Below are positions 19,261 to 27,454 of a stretch of DNA of 37,931 bases, one piece after another. Origin of the DNA: Pseudomonadota bacterium (GTDB taxonomy: Bacteria; Desulfobacterota; Desulfobacteria; Desulfobacterales; RPRI01). Within the stretch, counting starts at the first letter, position 1; each line of letters opens with the position of its first letter. The stretch is from assembly GCA_018901125.1 (NCBI GenBank), contig JAHIFE010000094.1, forward strand, positions 1-37,931. Direction: 5' to 3'. The notes beneath the pieces are model-generated. The model was not told the DNA's origin and made no database searches. It saw nothing but the letters and a program-made list of their open reading frames with translations. The position numbers were made by a program, and so were the translations under genes.

Positions 19261-19558
19261 ATCCGATCTAAAGCCATATCGGGGTATGGGGGAGTATGCG
19301 AACCGCAGAAATCTTAACCAACTCTTCGTTTGCGGCAGCAGATATGTTTTAATGAAATCAATGCAGCCCCAAAGATGTATTCCCGCGATGCTACATATTT
19401 TCTTCGCCTTTATGGTATTTGTTATCCACCAGGAGGCTTTTTTGCAGTCTTTTGAGAAATTTCCTGCTGTTTGTCTATGTCGTGCAGTGACCCCGACAAG
19501 ACAAACAAGAGTTATTTAAAACTCTCAAGGCATGGTTACATTGACCATGCCTTTTTTT
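19261..19558 (+). ncRNA. Candidate structured non-coding RNA between the tRNA and nif3-like gene
   Basis: A perfect TATAAT lies at 19255-19260 (no good -35) and a strong intrinsic terminator at 19527-19558. The last 90 bases are packed with stems in series: TGTTTGTCT/AGACAAACA (19468-19476 with 19499-19507, with an inner GTCG/CGAC), then AGAGTT/AACTCT (19508-19525), then the terminator. Upstream, CCGCA/TGCGG (19303-19335) and CAGGA/TCCTG (19430-19466) may also pair. A 126-codon frame crosses the region but starts inside the tRNA and has no protein-like features. It could also be a long tRNA trailer; I do not recognise 6S, SRP or tmRNA motifs. Confidence 0.4.
19527..19558 (+). terminator. Strong intrinsic terminator
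   Basis: AAGGCATGGT (19527-19536) pairs perfectly with ACCATGCCTT (19544-19553) over a 7-base loop and runs into seven T residues. No protein-coding gene ends just upstream, so it ends either the tRNA transcript or a separate RNA. Confidence 0.9.
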
Positions 19559-19620
19559 ATTCGGGCAATTGACCAAGTAGTAAAACAGTATATCATAATT
19601 TATGAGTTGATATTTATCCA

Positions 19621-20739
19621 ATGTATGTAACCGTAGGTGATATAGTAAATCTGATTGAAAAAATTGCGCCATCACGGCTTGCTGAAAAATGGGACAATTC
19701 GGGCCTTCAGATAGGAAAATTGGATTGGCCGGTAAAAAGAGTGTTGATTTCTCTTGATCCTACTCCCGATGTTATCGAAGCCGCATGTAACAGCAAGACC
19801 GATCTTCTGATTACTCATCATCCGATGATATTTAATCCGCTCAAGTCCATTGATTTCAGTTCATCCATAGGCGCTCTAATTTATAAAGCGGCTATAAACA
19901 ATCTTGCAATTTTTTCTGCGCATACAAATCTCGACAGTGCGGCAGACGGTATAAATGATATTCTTGTTTTGTCCATAGGCCTTAAAAATCTTAAGACTTT
20001 AAGTACAACTGGCCAAACGGATAAGTGCAAGTTTGTGGTATATGTACCTGCAGACTACGAACATAAAATTATTAAAGCTCTTTTTGAAACAAAAGCCGGA
20101 GTAATCGGTTCTTATACGTGCTGTTCTTTCAGAAATACGGGTAAAGGGACTTTTAAGCCTGGATATTCAGCTAAGCCTTTTATTGGAACTATTGATGAAA
20201 TATCCCATGTTGATGAAGTAAGGATAGAAGTTATAGCAGATAAACATGATATTCCGGAAATTGTGTCATATATCAGGCACTATCATCCTTATGAAACAAT
20301 GGCGTATGATGTATATCCTCTATACGAATATGATAACAAAGAAGGTTTAGGTCGTATCGGTGAGCTTGAAGAAAAGCAAGAGCTTCATATTCTTGCCAAA
20401 AAGATAAAAGAAAATCTTGCCTTAACGTGTGTAAGAGTTGTAGGTAATCCCGAAATTCTTGTTAATCATGTAGCCATCTGTTCAGGAAGCGGATCAGGTC
20501 TTTTAAATGATTTTTTCAAATCCGGCGCCCAGGTTTACATTACTGGCGATTTGCGGTATCATGATGCAAGATCTGCTGAATTTGAAGGGCGGGGTCTTAT
20601 TGATATAGGCCATTTTGCGTCCGAGTATCTGATCGTTGAAAAGCTGGCACAAAAGCTTAACATTATGGCGGGTGAGGCAGGTTATGGTGTTATAGTCGAG
20701 GCATGCAGGATCGAGCGTGATCCGTTTGTTATATTATAG
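19621..20739 (+). CDS. Nif3-like dinuclear metal-centre protein (YqfO type)
   Basis: The Nif3/DUF34 family forms hexamers with a dinuclear metal site; its cellular role is not settled (GTP cyclohydrolase I type 2 is a doubtful label). The 372 residues include the N-terminal motif LAEKWDNSGLQIG and metal ligands His66/His67 in LLITHHPMIF. SAHTNLDSA and the C-terminal GHFASE follow. The extra ~100 residues in the middle (CKFVVYVPADYEHKIIKAL onward) match the PII-like insert of the long YqfO form. The ATG has no clear ribosome-binding site. It heads a run with a zinc-ribbon coiled-coil protein and rnpB, an order I recall as common near rpoD in deltaproteobacteria. Confidence 0.93.
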   Translation: MYVTVGDIVNLIEKIAPSRLAEKWDNSGLQIGKLDWPVKRVLISLDPTPDVIEAACNSKTDLLITHHPMIFNPLKSIDFSSSIGALIYKAAINNLAIFSAHTNLDSAADGINDILVLSIGLKNLKTLSTTGQTDKCKFVVYVPADYEHKIIKALFETKAGVIGSYTCCSFRNTGKGTFKPGYSAKPFIGTIDEISHVDEVRIEVIADKHDIPEIVSYIRHYHPYETMAYDVYPLYEYDNKEGLGRIGELEEKQELHILAKKIKENLALTCVRVVGNPEILVNHVAICSGSGSGLLNDFFKSGAQVYITGDLRYHDARSAEFEGRGLIDIGHFASEYLIVEKLAQKLNIMAGEAGYGVIVEACRIERDPFVIL

Positions 20740-20783
20740 AACTGTTATATCAATAACATATAAAAAAGAAGAAATATTTACAA

Positions 20784-21500
20784 ATGATTAATATGAAGGA
20801 ACAGATAATAATTTTGATAAATCTGCAAGAAATTGAAACTGAAACAAATATGATTAAATCAGCTCTTGCCGGTGTTGCCGACAAAATTGATGCTCTTGAT
20901 TTGGAATTAAATTGTTTCGAAAGAATTGTAGAGGAAAAAAATATATTTATTGATGATTTAAGGAAAAAATACAAAACGCTTGAGTCTGATTGCCAAATGA
21001 AGCTTACGCTTCTTGGAAAAAGCCAGGATAAACTTACAGCAGTTAAAACTAACAAGGAATATCAGACTGTTTTGAAGGAAATCGATGATATAAAAGTTAA
21101 AAATTCTGATATTGAAGAAGAGATGTTAAAAATTCTGGATGCTATTGAAACAACCGAAAAAGAAATTTCCGGGCTAACAAAAGAATCTCTTCTAATAAGA
21201 GAAAGGGTTAATGGGGAAAAAGAAACAATAATGAGAGAAGCTGAGCAAAACAGGAATGATATTGCAGTACTAGATGAAAAATGGAATAATATTTCGAAAA
21301 AAGCAACTTCAGAAATACTCACTAAGTTTAACAGGGTAAGGGATTTTATAAAAGGAACCACAATTGTGCCTACTATAGATGCAATTTGTCAGGGGTGTAA
21401 TATGAATATTCCTCCCCAGATGTATAATGACCTTTTGAAATTCGACAGTATTAAATACTGTCCTCATTGCCAGAGAATGATTTACTGGGGAAAAACTTGA
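20784..21500 (+). CDS. Coiled-coil protein with C-terminal C4 zinc ribbon
   Basis: The 238 residues are mainly two long coiled-coil helices (about 1-190) that probably fold back as a hairpin, followed by a C4 zinc ribbon: Cys202 and Cys205 in AICQGCNMNIPP, Cys226 and Cys229 in YCPHCQRMIYW. This is the zf-RING_7 (CdsZ-like) architecture found in many bacteria and often placed beside Nif3 genes. Its biochemical role is unclear; a nucleic-acid or tRNA link is often guessed. Start codons at 20784 and 20793 are both possible. The stop lies only 5 bases before the mature 5' end of RNase P RNA, so the rnpB promoter must lie inside this gene. Confidence 0.9.
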   Translation: MINMKEQIIILINLQEIETETNMIKSALAGVADKIDALDLELNCFERIVEEKNIFIDDLRKKYKTLESDCQMKLTLLGKSQDKLTAVKTNKEYQTVLKEIDDIKVKNSDIEEEMLKILDAIETTEKEISGLTKESLLIRERVNGEKETIMREAEQNRNDIAVLDEKWNNISKKATSEILTKFNRVRDFIKGTTIVPTIDAICQGCNMNIPPQMYNDLLKFDSIKYCPHCQRMIYWGKT

Positions 21501-21505
21501 TATAC

Positions 21506-21884
21506 GGCTGGAGCAATCAAAACGATCGCAGGGTCAGTTGAACCTGATCCTGAGGAAAGTCCGAACACCATAGGGCAGGGTGCTCCATAACATGGAGTCG
21601 TGGCAACACGAAGGAAAGTGCAACAGAAAGAATACCGCCCTGCAATTGCAGGGTAAGGGTGAAAAGGTGCGGTAAGAGCGCACCAGATATCCGGGTGACC
21701 GGAGATCTCGGTAAACCCCACCCGGTGCAAGACCAAATAGGGGAGTGTTTGAGGGCTGCCCGCCCAAGCTCCCGGGTAGGTCGCAAGAGGTGTTGGGTAA
21801 CCTGCATCCATAGATGAATGATCGTTATCCTGTTTAGAGTAATCTAAACAGGAGACAGAATTCGGCTTACTGATTGCTCTGGCC
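21506..21884 (+). ncRNA. rnpB: RNase P RNA, bacterial class A
   Basis: This is the catalytic RNA that trims tRNA 5' leaders. The 5' block GAGGAAAGTCCGAACACC lies near 21552. The core GGGTAAGGGTGAAAAGGTGC and AAGACCAAATAGGGG follow, and the 3' block ACAGAATTCGGCTTA ends the core. The ends pair as P1 (GAGCAATC near 21511 with GATTGCTC near 21872), which sets the boundaries. P15/P16-like sequence is present, so it is an A-type molecule of about 379 bases. The L15 region reads GAGGGCTGCCC; I do not see the GGT that usually binds the tRNA CCA end, which fits the absence of encoded CCA in the neighbouring tRNA. Confidence 0.95.
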
Positions 21885-21921
21885 GTTATTATTTGATTTA
21901 ACAAGGATATGGCTATAAGCA

Positions 21922-23232
21922 ATGCAATTACAGGAGAATGACAAAGACGGCTCTTTTGCCAAAAAGATTGAGATATTTTCACATGATTATCTTAAATGTT
22001 GTTTATCTTTTTTGAGTGCCGAAGATCCAAAACGGTTTTTTGTAAAAAAATTTATTTTATCTTTTATATCATCATCGCAACTTCTTGAAGATTTTCTTGA
22101 TTACCACGGAGCAAAAAACAATAAGAACTGGTATTACTACAGGGAGCTTTCCGCTGCGGTCAGACATTTAAGCCTTGCCAGTTATTCTCAGACGCATATT
22201 TTGAACAGAATCACTTTCTATGATCTGCCTGTGCTTGAAAATTTCGTGGATGAGGGCAAGGCAACTCTCGATTTTCTTGTAGAGACAATTTTGAAAATGG
22301 CTCCTGAAATACTTGCAGAAGCACACCGTCTTGGTATTCCTGTTCCAAAGGAAATATACAGTCCTGTTGATTTTCCTAGCGTAACTACCAAAGACAAACT
22401 CGAATATGATATAGATGATGACAACAAAGACCTGCAGAAGGAAAGCATAGTTAAAATAGCAAGTGAATTTTTAAACATAGCCGACGATCTGGATCATTAC
22501 AGCTTTTATGAACCTTATGATATTAATGGGATACGCTCCATCGTACCCGGAAGAATAAATGAGGTCGAAATCAGGCATTTTGAAATGCTTGTTCATAATC
22601 TTCAATCTTCTTTCGATACTTATGTCATACACGGTGGTTACCGGTTCGGTAACAGGAAATTGAAGCAGCTTCGCGGTTTGTTCTCTGTGGTGTTTCATCT
22701 TCTCCAGATTATTGGGCGACTTCTGCATTTTTATGAAAGACATCTTCATGATGCCGGTTATAAGAGCCTTTATAAAAAATCCCAGGAAAAACTTTCATTA
22801 CTGGTTGATCCTGATCTCCTTCTTGAACATACTATTAATTATGGCCTTTATTTTGTTTGTTATTTTTTAACTAACGGTAAAGACTTTGCGAAAGAAATAT
22901 TAAATGAGAATATTGAACGTTCGTCAATTGCCGTAGGTATTCCTGTCTCACTAGGTTTTCACAGCAGACCCAGCTTGCTTGTAGCCAAAATTGTACAGCA
23001 TTACGGAGGCCAGGTTGAGCTTTGCGTTGGTACAGACAGATTTGATGCAAGCAATGTCCTTGATATACAATGGGCAGGAGGTAAGATTCAGAAAGAAAAT
23101 ACAAAGGAGGTTATTTTCGAGGGTGATGTGCGAGCCTTGAAAGATATTAAAATACTTGCCGGTGTCAATTATGGAGAAGACACAATGGGTAAAGGCGTTC
23201 CTCTTCCAAAGGAACTGAAATATCTTAAGTGA
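21922..23232 (+). CDS. Large protein with C-terminal HPr-like domain
   Basis: The last ~100 of 436 residues form an HPr domain: VSLGFHSRPSLLVAKI places His347 at the phosphorylated-His position (HPr GLHARPA), followed by YGGQVELCVG and NVLDIQWAGG. The position of the regulatory Ser46 of Gram-positive HPr appears to be Asn. The first ~335 residues are mostly helical, with segments such as FFVKKFILSFISSSQLLEDF and many paired Tyr/His residues; I recognise no domain. No enzyme I or EII gene is near, so it may be a regulatory phosphoacceptor or simply use the fold. It lies between rnpB and ispD; a weak AAGGA is 14 bases upstream. Confidence 0.75.
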   Translation: MQLQENDKDGSFAKKIEIFSHDYLKCCLSFLSAEDPKRFFVKKFILSFISSSQLLEDFLDYHGAKNNKNWYYYRELSAAVRHLSLASYSQTHILNRITFYDLPVLENFVDEGKATLDFLVETILKMAPEILAEAHRLGIPVPKEIYSPVDFPSVTTKDKLEYDIDDDNKDLQKESIVKIASEFLNIADDLDHYSFYEPYDINGIRSIVPGRINEVEIRHFEMLVHNLQSSFDTYVIHGGYRFGNRKLKQLRGLFSVVFHLLQIIGRLLHFYERHLHDAGYKSLYKKSQEKLSLLVDPDLLLEHTINYGLYFVCYFLTNGKDFAKEILNENIERSSIAVGIPVSLGFHSRPSLLVAKIVQHYGGQVELCVGTDRFDASNVLDIQWAGGKIQKENTKEVIFEGDVRALKDIKILAGVNYGEDTMGKGVPLPKELKYLK

Positions 23233-23286
23233 ATTCTAAAAACTTTATGCCAGGAATTTATATTCTTTTATTCTCATGGAACAAGT

Positions 23287-23970
23287 ATGGTTTATGCAAT
23301 TATAGTCGCAGCCGGGAAAGGTGTCAGGATGAACAGTGCAATCCGCAAGCAATTTTTTGAGCTTGATGGCAGTCCTTTGCTGTGCAGTACCCTTAAGGCT
23401 TTTGAGTTATGCACTCTTATTGAAAGTATCATTCTTGTTGTTCCTCCCGATGATTTTCAGTACTGTATTGATAGGGTAGTAGAACCGCTTAATATGAAAA
23501 AGAAAGTCAAGCTTGTCAAAGGCGGTGCAGAGCGCCAGGATTCTGTGTATAATGGTCTGCTTTCGGTAGATGAAAAAAACTGTACAGTTGTGATACATGA
23601 TGGAGTTCGCCCATTTGTAAGCTCTGATCTGATTGGGGAGTGTGCCAGAGAGGCTATTTTGCATAAAGCCTGCGTATCGGGATTACCTGCATCCGATACA
23701 TTAAAGCTTGCAGATGATAAGGGGTATATTAAAAAGACCCTTTCCAGAAATTTGGTATGGCTTGCTCAGACGCCGCAGGCTTTTGATTATAAGCTTATAA
23801 AAAAAGCCCATGATGTTGCCAGAAAGGAAGGCTATACAGGCACAGATGATGCAGAGCTTGTAGAAAGGATCGGCGAAAGAGTAAAAATCATAAAAGGAAG
23901 TAAAACCAATATAAAGATTACTACAAAAGAAGACCTTATTCTTGCGCAGGCAATACTTCAGTTTGTTTAA
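23287..23970 (+). CDS. ispD: 2-C-methyl-D-erythritol 4-phosphate cytidylyltransferase
   Basis: IspD makes CDP-methylerythritol in the MEP isoprenoid pathway. The 227 residues show the nucleotide-binding start IIVAAGKGVRM with RKQFFELDG. GGAERQDSVYNGL, HDGVRPF, PASDTLK and VWLAQTPQAF follow, then TDDAELVE and NIKITTKEDL. All expected catalytic Lys/Arg positions are visible (AGKG-R, RKQ). There is no adjacent ispF, unlike many proteobacteria. The gene follows the HPr-fusion gene by about 50 bases on the same strand and may be co-transcribed. Confidence 0.96.
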   Translation: MVYAIIVAAGKGVRMNSAIRKQFFELDGSPLLCSTLKAFELCTLIESIILVVPPDDFQYCIDRVVEPLNMKKKVKLVKGGAERQDSVYNGLLSVDEKNCTVVIHDGVRPFVSSDLIGECAREAILHKACVSGLPASDTLKLADDKGYIKKTLSRNLVWLAQTPQAFDYKLIKKAHDVARKEGYTGTDDAELVERIGERVKIIKGSKTNIKITTKEDLILAQAILQFV

Positions 23971-24058
23971 TCGCGCAGTTAACGTGTGGCATCAAATACG
24001 AAATTAAGCACTATTTCTAATAAGCGGCAGTATATATATTGTAAGGAGATGGTTGTTT

Positions 24059-26026
24059 ATGAAAAAAATTTTGGTAGTGGATAATGATTTGATGATGTTA
24101 ACTTTTATGTCAGATCTGCTTGAATGCGCAGAATACCAGGTTTTAACAGCAAAAGATGGTCTTACAGCTTTGGAGATTCTGGAAAACTGCATTCCGGATA
24201 TTATGTTTATTGACCTTGTTATGCCGAATATCAGCGGAGAAAAACTATGCGGGGCAATAAGAAGAAATCCAAAATGCAAGAATATTTATATCATTATTAT
24301 CACAGCAATTGCTGCAGAACAGGAAATAAATATTAGTGAAATAGGTGCTGATGCCTGTATAGCTAAAGGTTCTTTTTCAAAGATGTCCAAACATATTTTA
24401 GGTATCCTGGCAAAACTAAATAAAAAAACACCGCGTGATATGACGAATAAAATAATAGGTATTGAAGATGTTCATTCCCGCGCGGTTGTAAAAGAGCTTT
24501 TATTCTACAAAAGACATGTTGAAGTCATGTTAGATAATATTTCTGAAGGGATTTTAGAACTAAATATAAACAAAAAGATAATTTACGCCAACGAATTTGT
24601 TCATAAGCTTACCGGTTTGAGCGAGAACGAACTGTTGGGTTTATATTTTTATGATCTTTTTGAATATCCTCACAAAAAAAAGGTGGAAGATCTGCTTGAT
24701 CTGATTAAAAACGGCCCGCAGAAAATTTCCGAAGACTCGCCTGTAATACTTAAAGGTAAAATAGTATCCATGAGCCTTTTGCCTATAATTTACAAGGAAC
24801 ATGAGTCTATTGTTATAATATTAAATGATATTACCAAAAGTAAAAAGGCTGAGGAAGAACAGCGGTATATGCAGGAACGTCTTCAGCGGTTTGACAAGAT
24901 GAATTCTCTGGGGGAACTGGCAGGTGGTGTTGCACATGATCTCAACAATGTTTTAGGCAGTCTTATAGGTTATTCGGAACTGCTTCTTAGAAAAACAGAT
25001 GATTCAAGTCCAACCATTCGCTATGTTCTGAATATCATGAACAGCGGTGAAAAAGCGGCAGCGATTGTTCAGGATCTCTTGACTATGGCAAGAAGAAACG
25101 TCTATACGGAACAAGTTGTCAATTTGAATTCTATAATCAAAAAATATATGGTTACCCCGGAGTATGATAAGCTGTGTTCTTTTCACAATGATGTCAAGAT
25201 AAGGACAGACCTTAGATCAGATCTGCTCAATATCATGGGTTCTCCTGTTCATCTGGACAAGATGATAATGAACCTTGTTTCGAATGCTGCAGAAGCCATG
25301 CCCAAAGGCGGCATAATTACAATTACTACCGATAATCAATACCTGGACAGACCAATTCAGGGATATGACCATATAAGTGAAGGTGAATACGTAGGCCTTT
25401 CCATATCTGATACAGGAGAAGGTATATCTGCTTCTGATATGAAACTGATATTTGAGCCTTTCTATACGAAGAAGATTATGGGAAGAAGTGGAACCGGGCT
25501 TGGATTAGCTGTGGTTTGGGGTACGGTAAAGGATCACAACGGCTATATAAATGTTTGCAGTGAAGAAAAAAAAGGAACGACTTTTACTCTGTACTTTCCG
25601 GTAACAAGAGAAGAGATGCCCGAAGATCAGGTTAAGTTGCCAAAGTCTGAATACATGGGTAAAGGCGAATCAATTTTGATTGTTGACGATATTGATAGTC
25701 AGCGTGATATTGCCGTTCTTATGCTTAGCGAACTTAATTACAAAGTGGCAATTGTTTCAAGCGGTGAAGAAGCAATAGAATATTTGAAAACCAACAGGGT
25801 GGATTTAATTGTTTTGGATATGATTATGGATCCTGGTATTGACGGACTTGATACTTACAAGAGGATTATTGAGATCCATCCAAAACAAAAGGTTATCATA
25901 GTGAGCGGTTTTTCCGAGACAGATCGTGTAAGTCAGGCTCTTAAGCTGGGTGCAGGAGCTTATGTCAAAAAGCCCTATCTTATGGAAAAAATCGGATTGG
26001 CGGTCAGGAAAGAACTTGATAAGTAA
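24059..26026 (+). CDS. Hybrid sensor histidine kinase (REC-PAS-HisKA-HATPase-REC)
   Basis: This is a cytoplasmic signalling kinase without membrane segments. The ATG at 24059 has AGGAG ten bases upstream. The first receiver domain (residues 1-125) has Asp52 in FIDLVMP and Lys103. A PAS-like domain spans about 150-265 (MLDNISEGILELNINKKIIY). The HisKA box has His293 in GGVAHDLNNVLG, and the ATPase has NLVSNAAEAM, SDTGEGI and SGTGLGLAVV. A second receiver has Asp587 in IVLDMIM and Lys in YVKKPY. No response regulator with a DNA-binding domain lies nearby, so its output is unknown; the two receivers suggest a phosphorelay. It may be co-transcribed with ispD but is more likely independent. Confidence 0.93.
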   Translation: MKKILVVDNDLMMLTFMSDLLECAEYQVLTAKDGLTALEILENCIPDIMFIDLVMPNISGEKLCGAIRRNPKCKNIYIIIITAIAAEQEINISEIGADACIAKGSFSKMSKHILGILAKLNKKTPRDMTNKIIGIEDVHSRAVVKELLFYKRHVEVMLDNISEGILELNINKKIIYANEFVHKLTGLSENELLGLYFYDLFEYPHKKKVEDLLDLIKNGPQKISEDSPVILKGKIVSMSLLPIIYKEHESIVIILNDITKSKKAEEEQRYMQERLQRFDKMNSLGELAGGVAHDLNNVLGSLIGYSELLLRKTDDSSPTIRYVLNIMNSGEKAAAIVQDLLTMARRNVYTEQVVNLNSIIKKYMVTPEYDKLCSFHNDVKIRTDLRSDLLNIMGSPVHLDKMIMNLVSNAAEAMPKGGIITITTDNQYLDRPIQGYDHISEGEYVGLSISDTGEGISASDMKLIFEPFYTKKIMGRSGTGLGLAVVWGTVKDHNGYINVCSEEKKGTTFTLYFPVTREEMPEDQVKLPKSEYMGKGESILIVDDIDSQRDIAVLMLSELNYKVAIVSSGEEAIEYLKTNRVDLIVLDMIMDPGIDGLDTYKRIIEIHPKQKVIIVSGFSETDRVSQALKLGAGAYVKKPYLMEKIGLAVRKELDK

Positions 26027-26055
26027 ATTGCTATCGGCTTTAAGCCTGTAATGAT

Positions 26056-27180
26056 TTACTCAATAAGAATCCTTTCTCCAGCATTTGTTTTTGATATCCC
26101 TTTTGAAATTATAAGGTTTTTACCTATATTAATTCCATCCTGAAGAACATTCTTGTCACAGGTTGAGCTTTTAGATGAAATATTAACGATATGCGGATAC
26201 CTGTATTTTATATATTTGTTAAGCAGAGGATCTTTGGTTTTTATCAGGGCATTAATTGCCATGGTATTAATTGAATGATATTTGTTTTCGGTTCCCGCTT
26301 TCAATTTTGTGCTAAAGCCCTTTATAATGCCCGCAGCAAAATCTGTTTTGCGATGGCGGTTTAACTGTTTCTTGTTATTGTATTCGAGCCACCTGCTCTC
26401 AATATAATGTTTGATAAAATCATGAACATATGACGCTATTTCAATATTTTCCAGAGTTCCTGAAAGTTCAAGTACGCGTCCCATTTTCCCTTTTTCGATA
26501 ATATATGCCGGAACCCATATAGTCCATACGAAATAATAATCCCTAAGTAATCCGGCAAGATAATAATCTTCCTTAGGATGGCGGAGGGCCGGACCACCCG
26601 CTGATATGCTTGTAAAATGGCGATCTGAATCATTAGCAATGATTTCAATATTATATTTAGCAACCAGTTCATGCGCTTTTTTCATAGCGGATTCCGCTTC
26701 ATTACGGTTGCTGCTTTCGGCAAGAGCAAACAGCTTTTTTATGCGAAGCAGTATCGTTGTGTCATGATCATCTGCTTCAATATTGTTGTTATTTATGCTG
26801 TAGTTTTCTGAAGCCTTGTAATCAGCTCTAAGTATATAGCAGGCTTTTTTAAATAAAGGACCATGAGGGGTTTCGGCTTCAGCCCCAAATATCTGTTGTG
26901 CTACCTGATGAGCCATTTCGTGCAGCAGAATCTTTTTTACAAAATCCCACTTGCACGATAGCGCAAGATCACGGTTTATGCAGATCTCATTTTTTTCACC
27001 CGACCAGTATCCCAACCTTCTTTTCATATCTTTTAGACTGAAAGCAGGTATTTGGAGAAATTTGCGGTATTTTGGGTCAAGGAGATACTTAGCTGTTTCC
27101 CATTCAAGGGCTATACCATGGAGTATCTTTCTTTCCAGTTCTTCACTTATAACTGCGGATGCCGGTTTAGATTTATACAT
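26056..27180 (-). CDS. SprT-like metallopeptidase domain with DUF2786
   Basis: The 374 residues join two domains. The N-terminal SprT-like zinc peptidase part has LLHEMAHQ (His87, Glu88, His91) and a further His106 in ETPHGPLFKKAC. The DUF2786 segment has LLRIKKLFALAESSNRNEAESAMKKAHEL (about 144-172), followed by a C-terminal region with YYFVWTIWVPAYI. I see no zinc-finger as in full SprT. DUF2786 is of unknown function and occurs in phage-borne and chromosomal proteins. No ribosome-binding site is evident before the ATG. The gene converges with the hybrid kinase and diverges from the M16 peptidase. Confidence 0.85.
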   Translation of the reverse strand: MYKSKPASAVISEELERKILHGIALEWETAKYLLDPKYRKFLQIPAFSLKDMKRRLGYWSGEKNEICINRDLALSCKWDFVKKILLHEMAHQVAQQIFGAEAETPHGPLFKKACYILRADYKASENYSINNNNIEADDHDTTILLRIKKLFALAESSNRNEAESAMKKAHELVAKYNIEIIANDSDRHFTSISAGGPALRHPKEDYYLAGLLRDYYFVWTIWVPAYIIEKGKMGRVLELSGTLENIEIASYVHDFIKHYIESRWLEYNNKKQLNRHRKTDFAAGIIKGFSTKLKAGTENKYHSINTMAINALIKTKDPLLNKYIKYRYPHIVNISSKSSTCDKNVLQDGINIGKNLIISKGISKTNAGERILIE

Positions 27181-27268
27181 GTCTGAAAGGTATTTGTATT
27201 AATTTGGCAGTAAATTTTGACTTAGTGCCAACCAGTTATTATTATATTCCATAAGTTGCCAAAAAAAC

Positions 27269-27302
27269 GATCAAAACCTCGTTGATCTTGATAAATCAAG
27301 AT
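27269..27302. promoter_or_regulatory. Overlapping palindromes between two divergent genes
   Basis: ATCTTGAT (27285-27292) and ATCAAGAT (27295-27302) form a perfect 8-base-arm palindrome with a two-base centre. It overlaps GATCAA (27269-27274) with TTGATC (27282-27287). It lies in the 274-base gap between the SprT-like and M16 genes, where both promoters must be, and is a good candidate operator. The half-site spacing does not match the FNR/CRP type (TTGAT-N4-ATCAA). Confidence 0.4.
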
Positions 27303-27454
27303 GATAAAGGTTTAAAATATAAAATTATGTCAGAAAGGATATTATCCTTCAAGCATAAAAAATCGTTATTATTATTAAACGTACTCTATTATCAATTTGC
27401 TCATAGTTTCTAAAACCAGTTAAAAAATGGCTTTGCCGGGGTTGAAATTAAATA

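Noticed and set aside
19139-19519. 126-codon frame after the tRNA
   Set aside because: It starts inside the tRNA, has no ribosome-binding site and no protein-like pattern; the region is better explained as RNA.
21517-21982. Minus-strand frames across rnpB
   Set aside because: They are antisense to a clearly identified RNase P RNA and look like composition artefacts.
27288-27299. FNR/CRP-type site
   Set aside because: TTGAT and ATCAA are separated by two bases instead of four.
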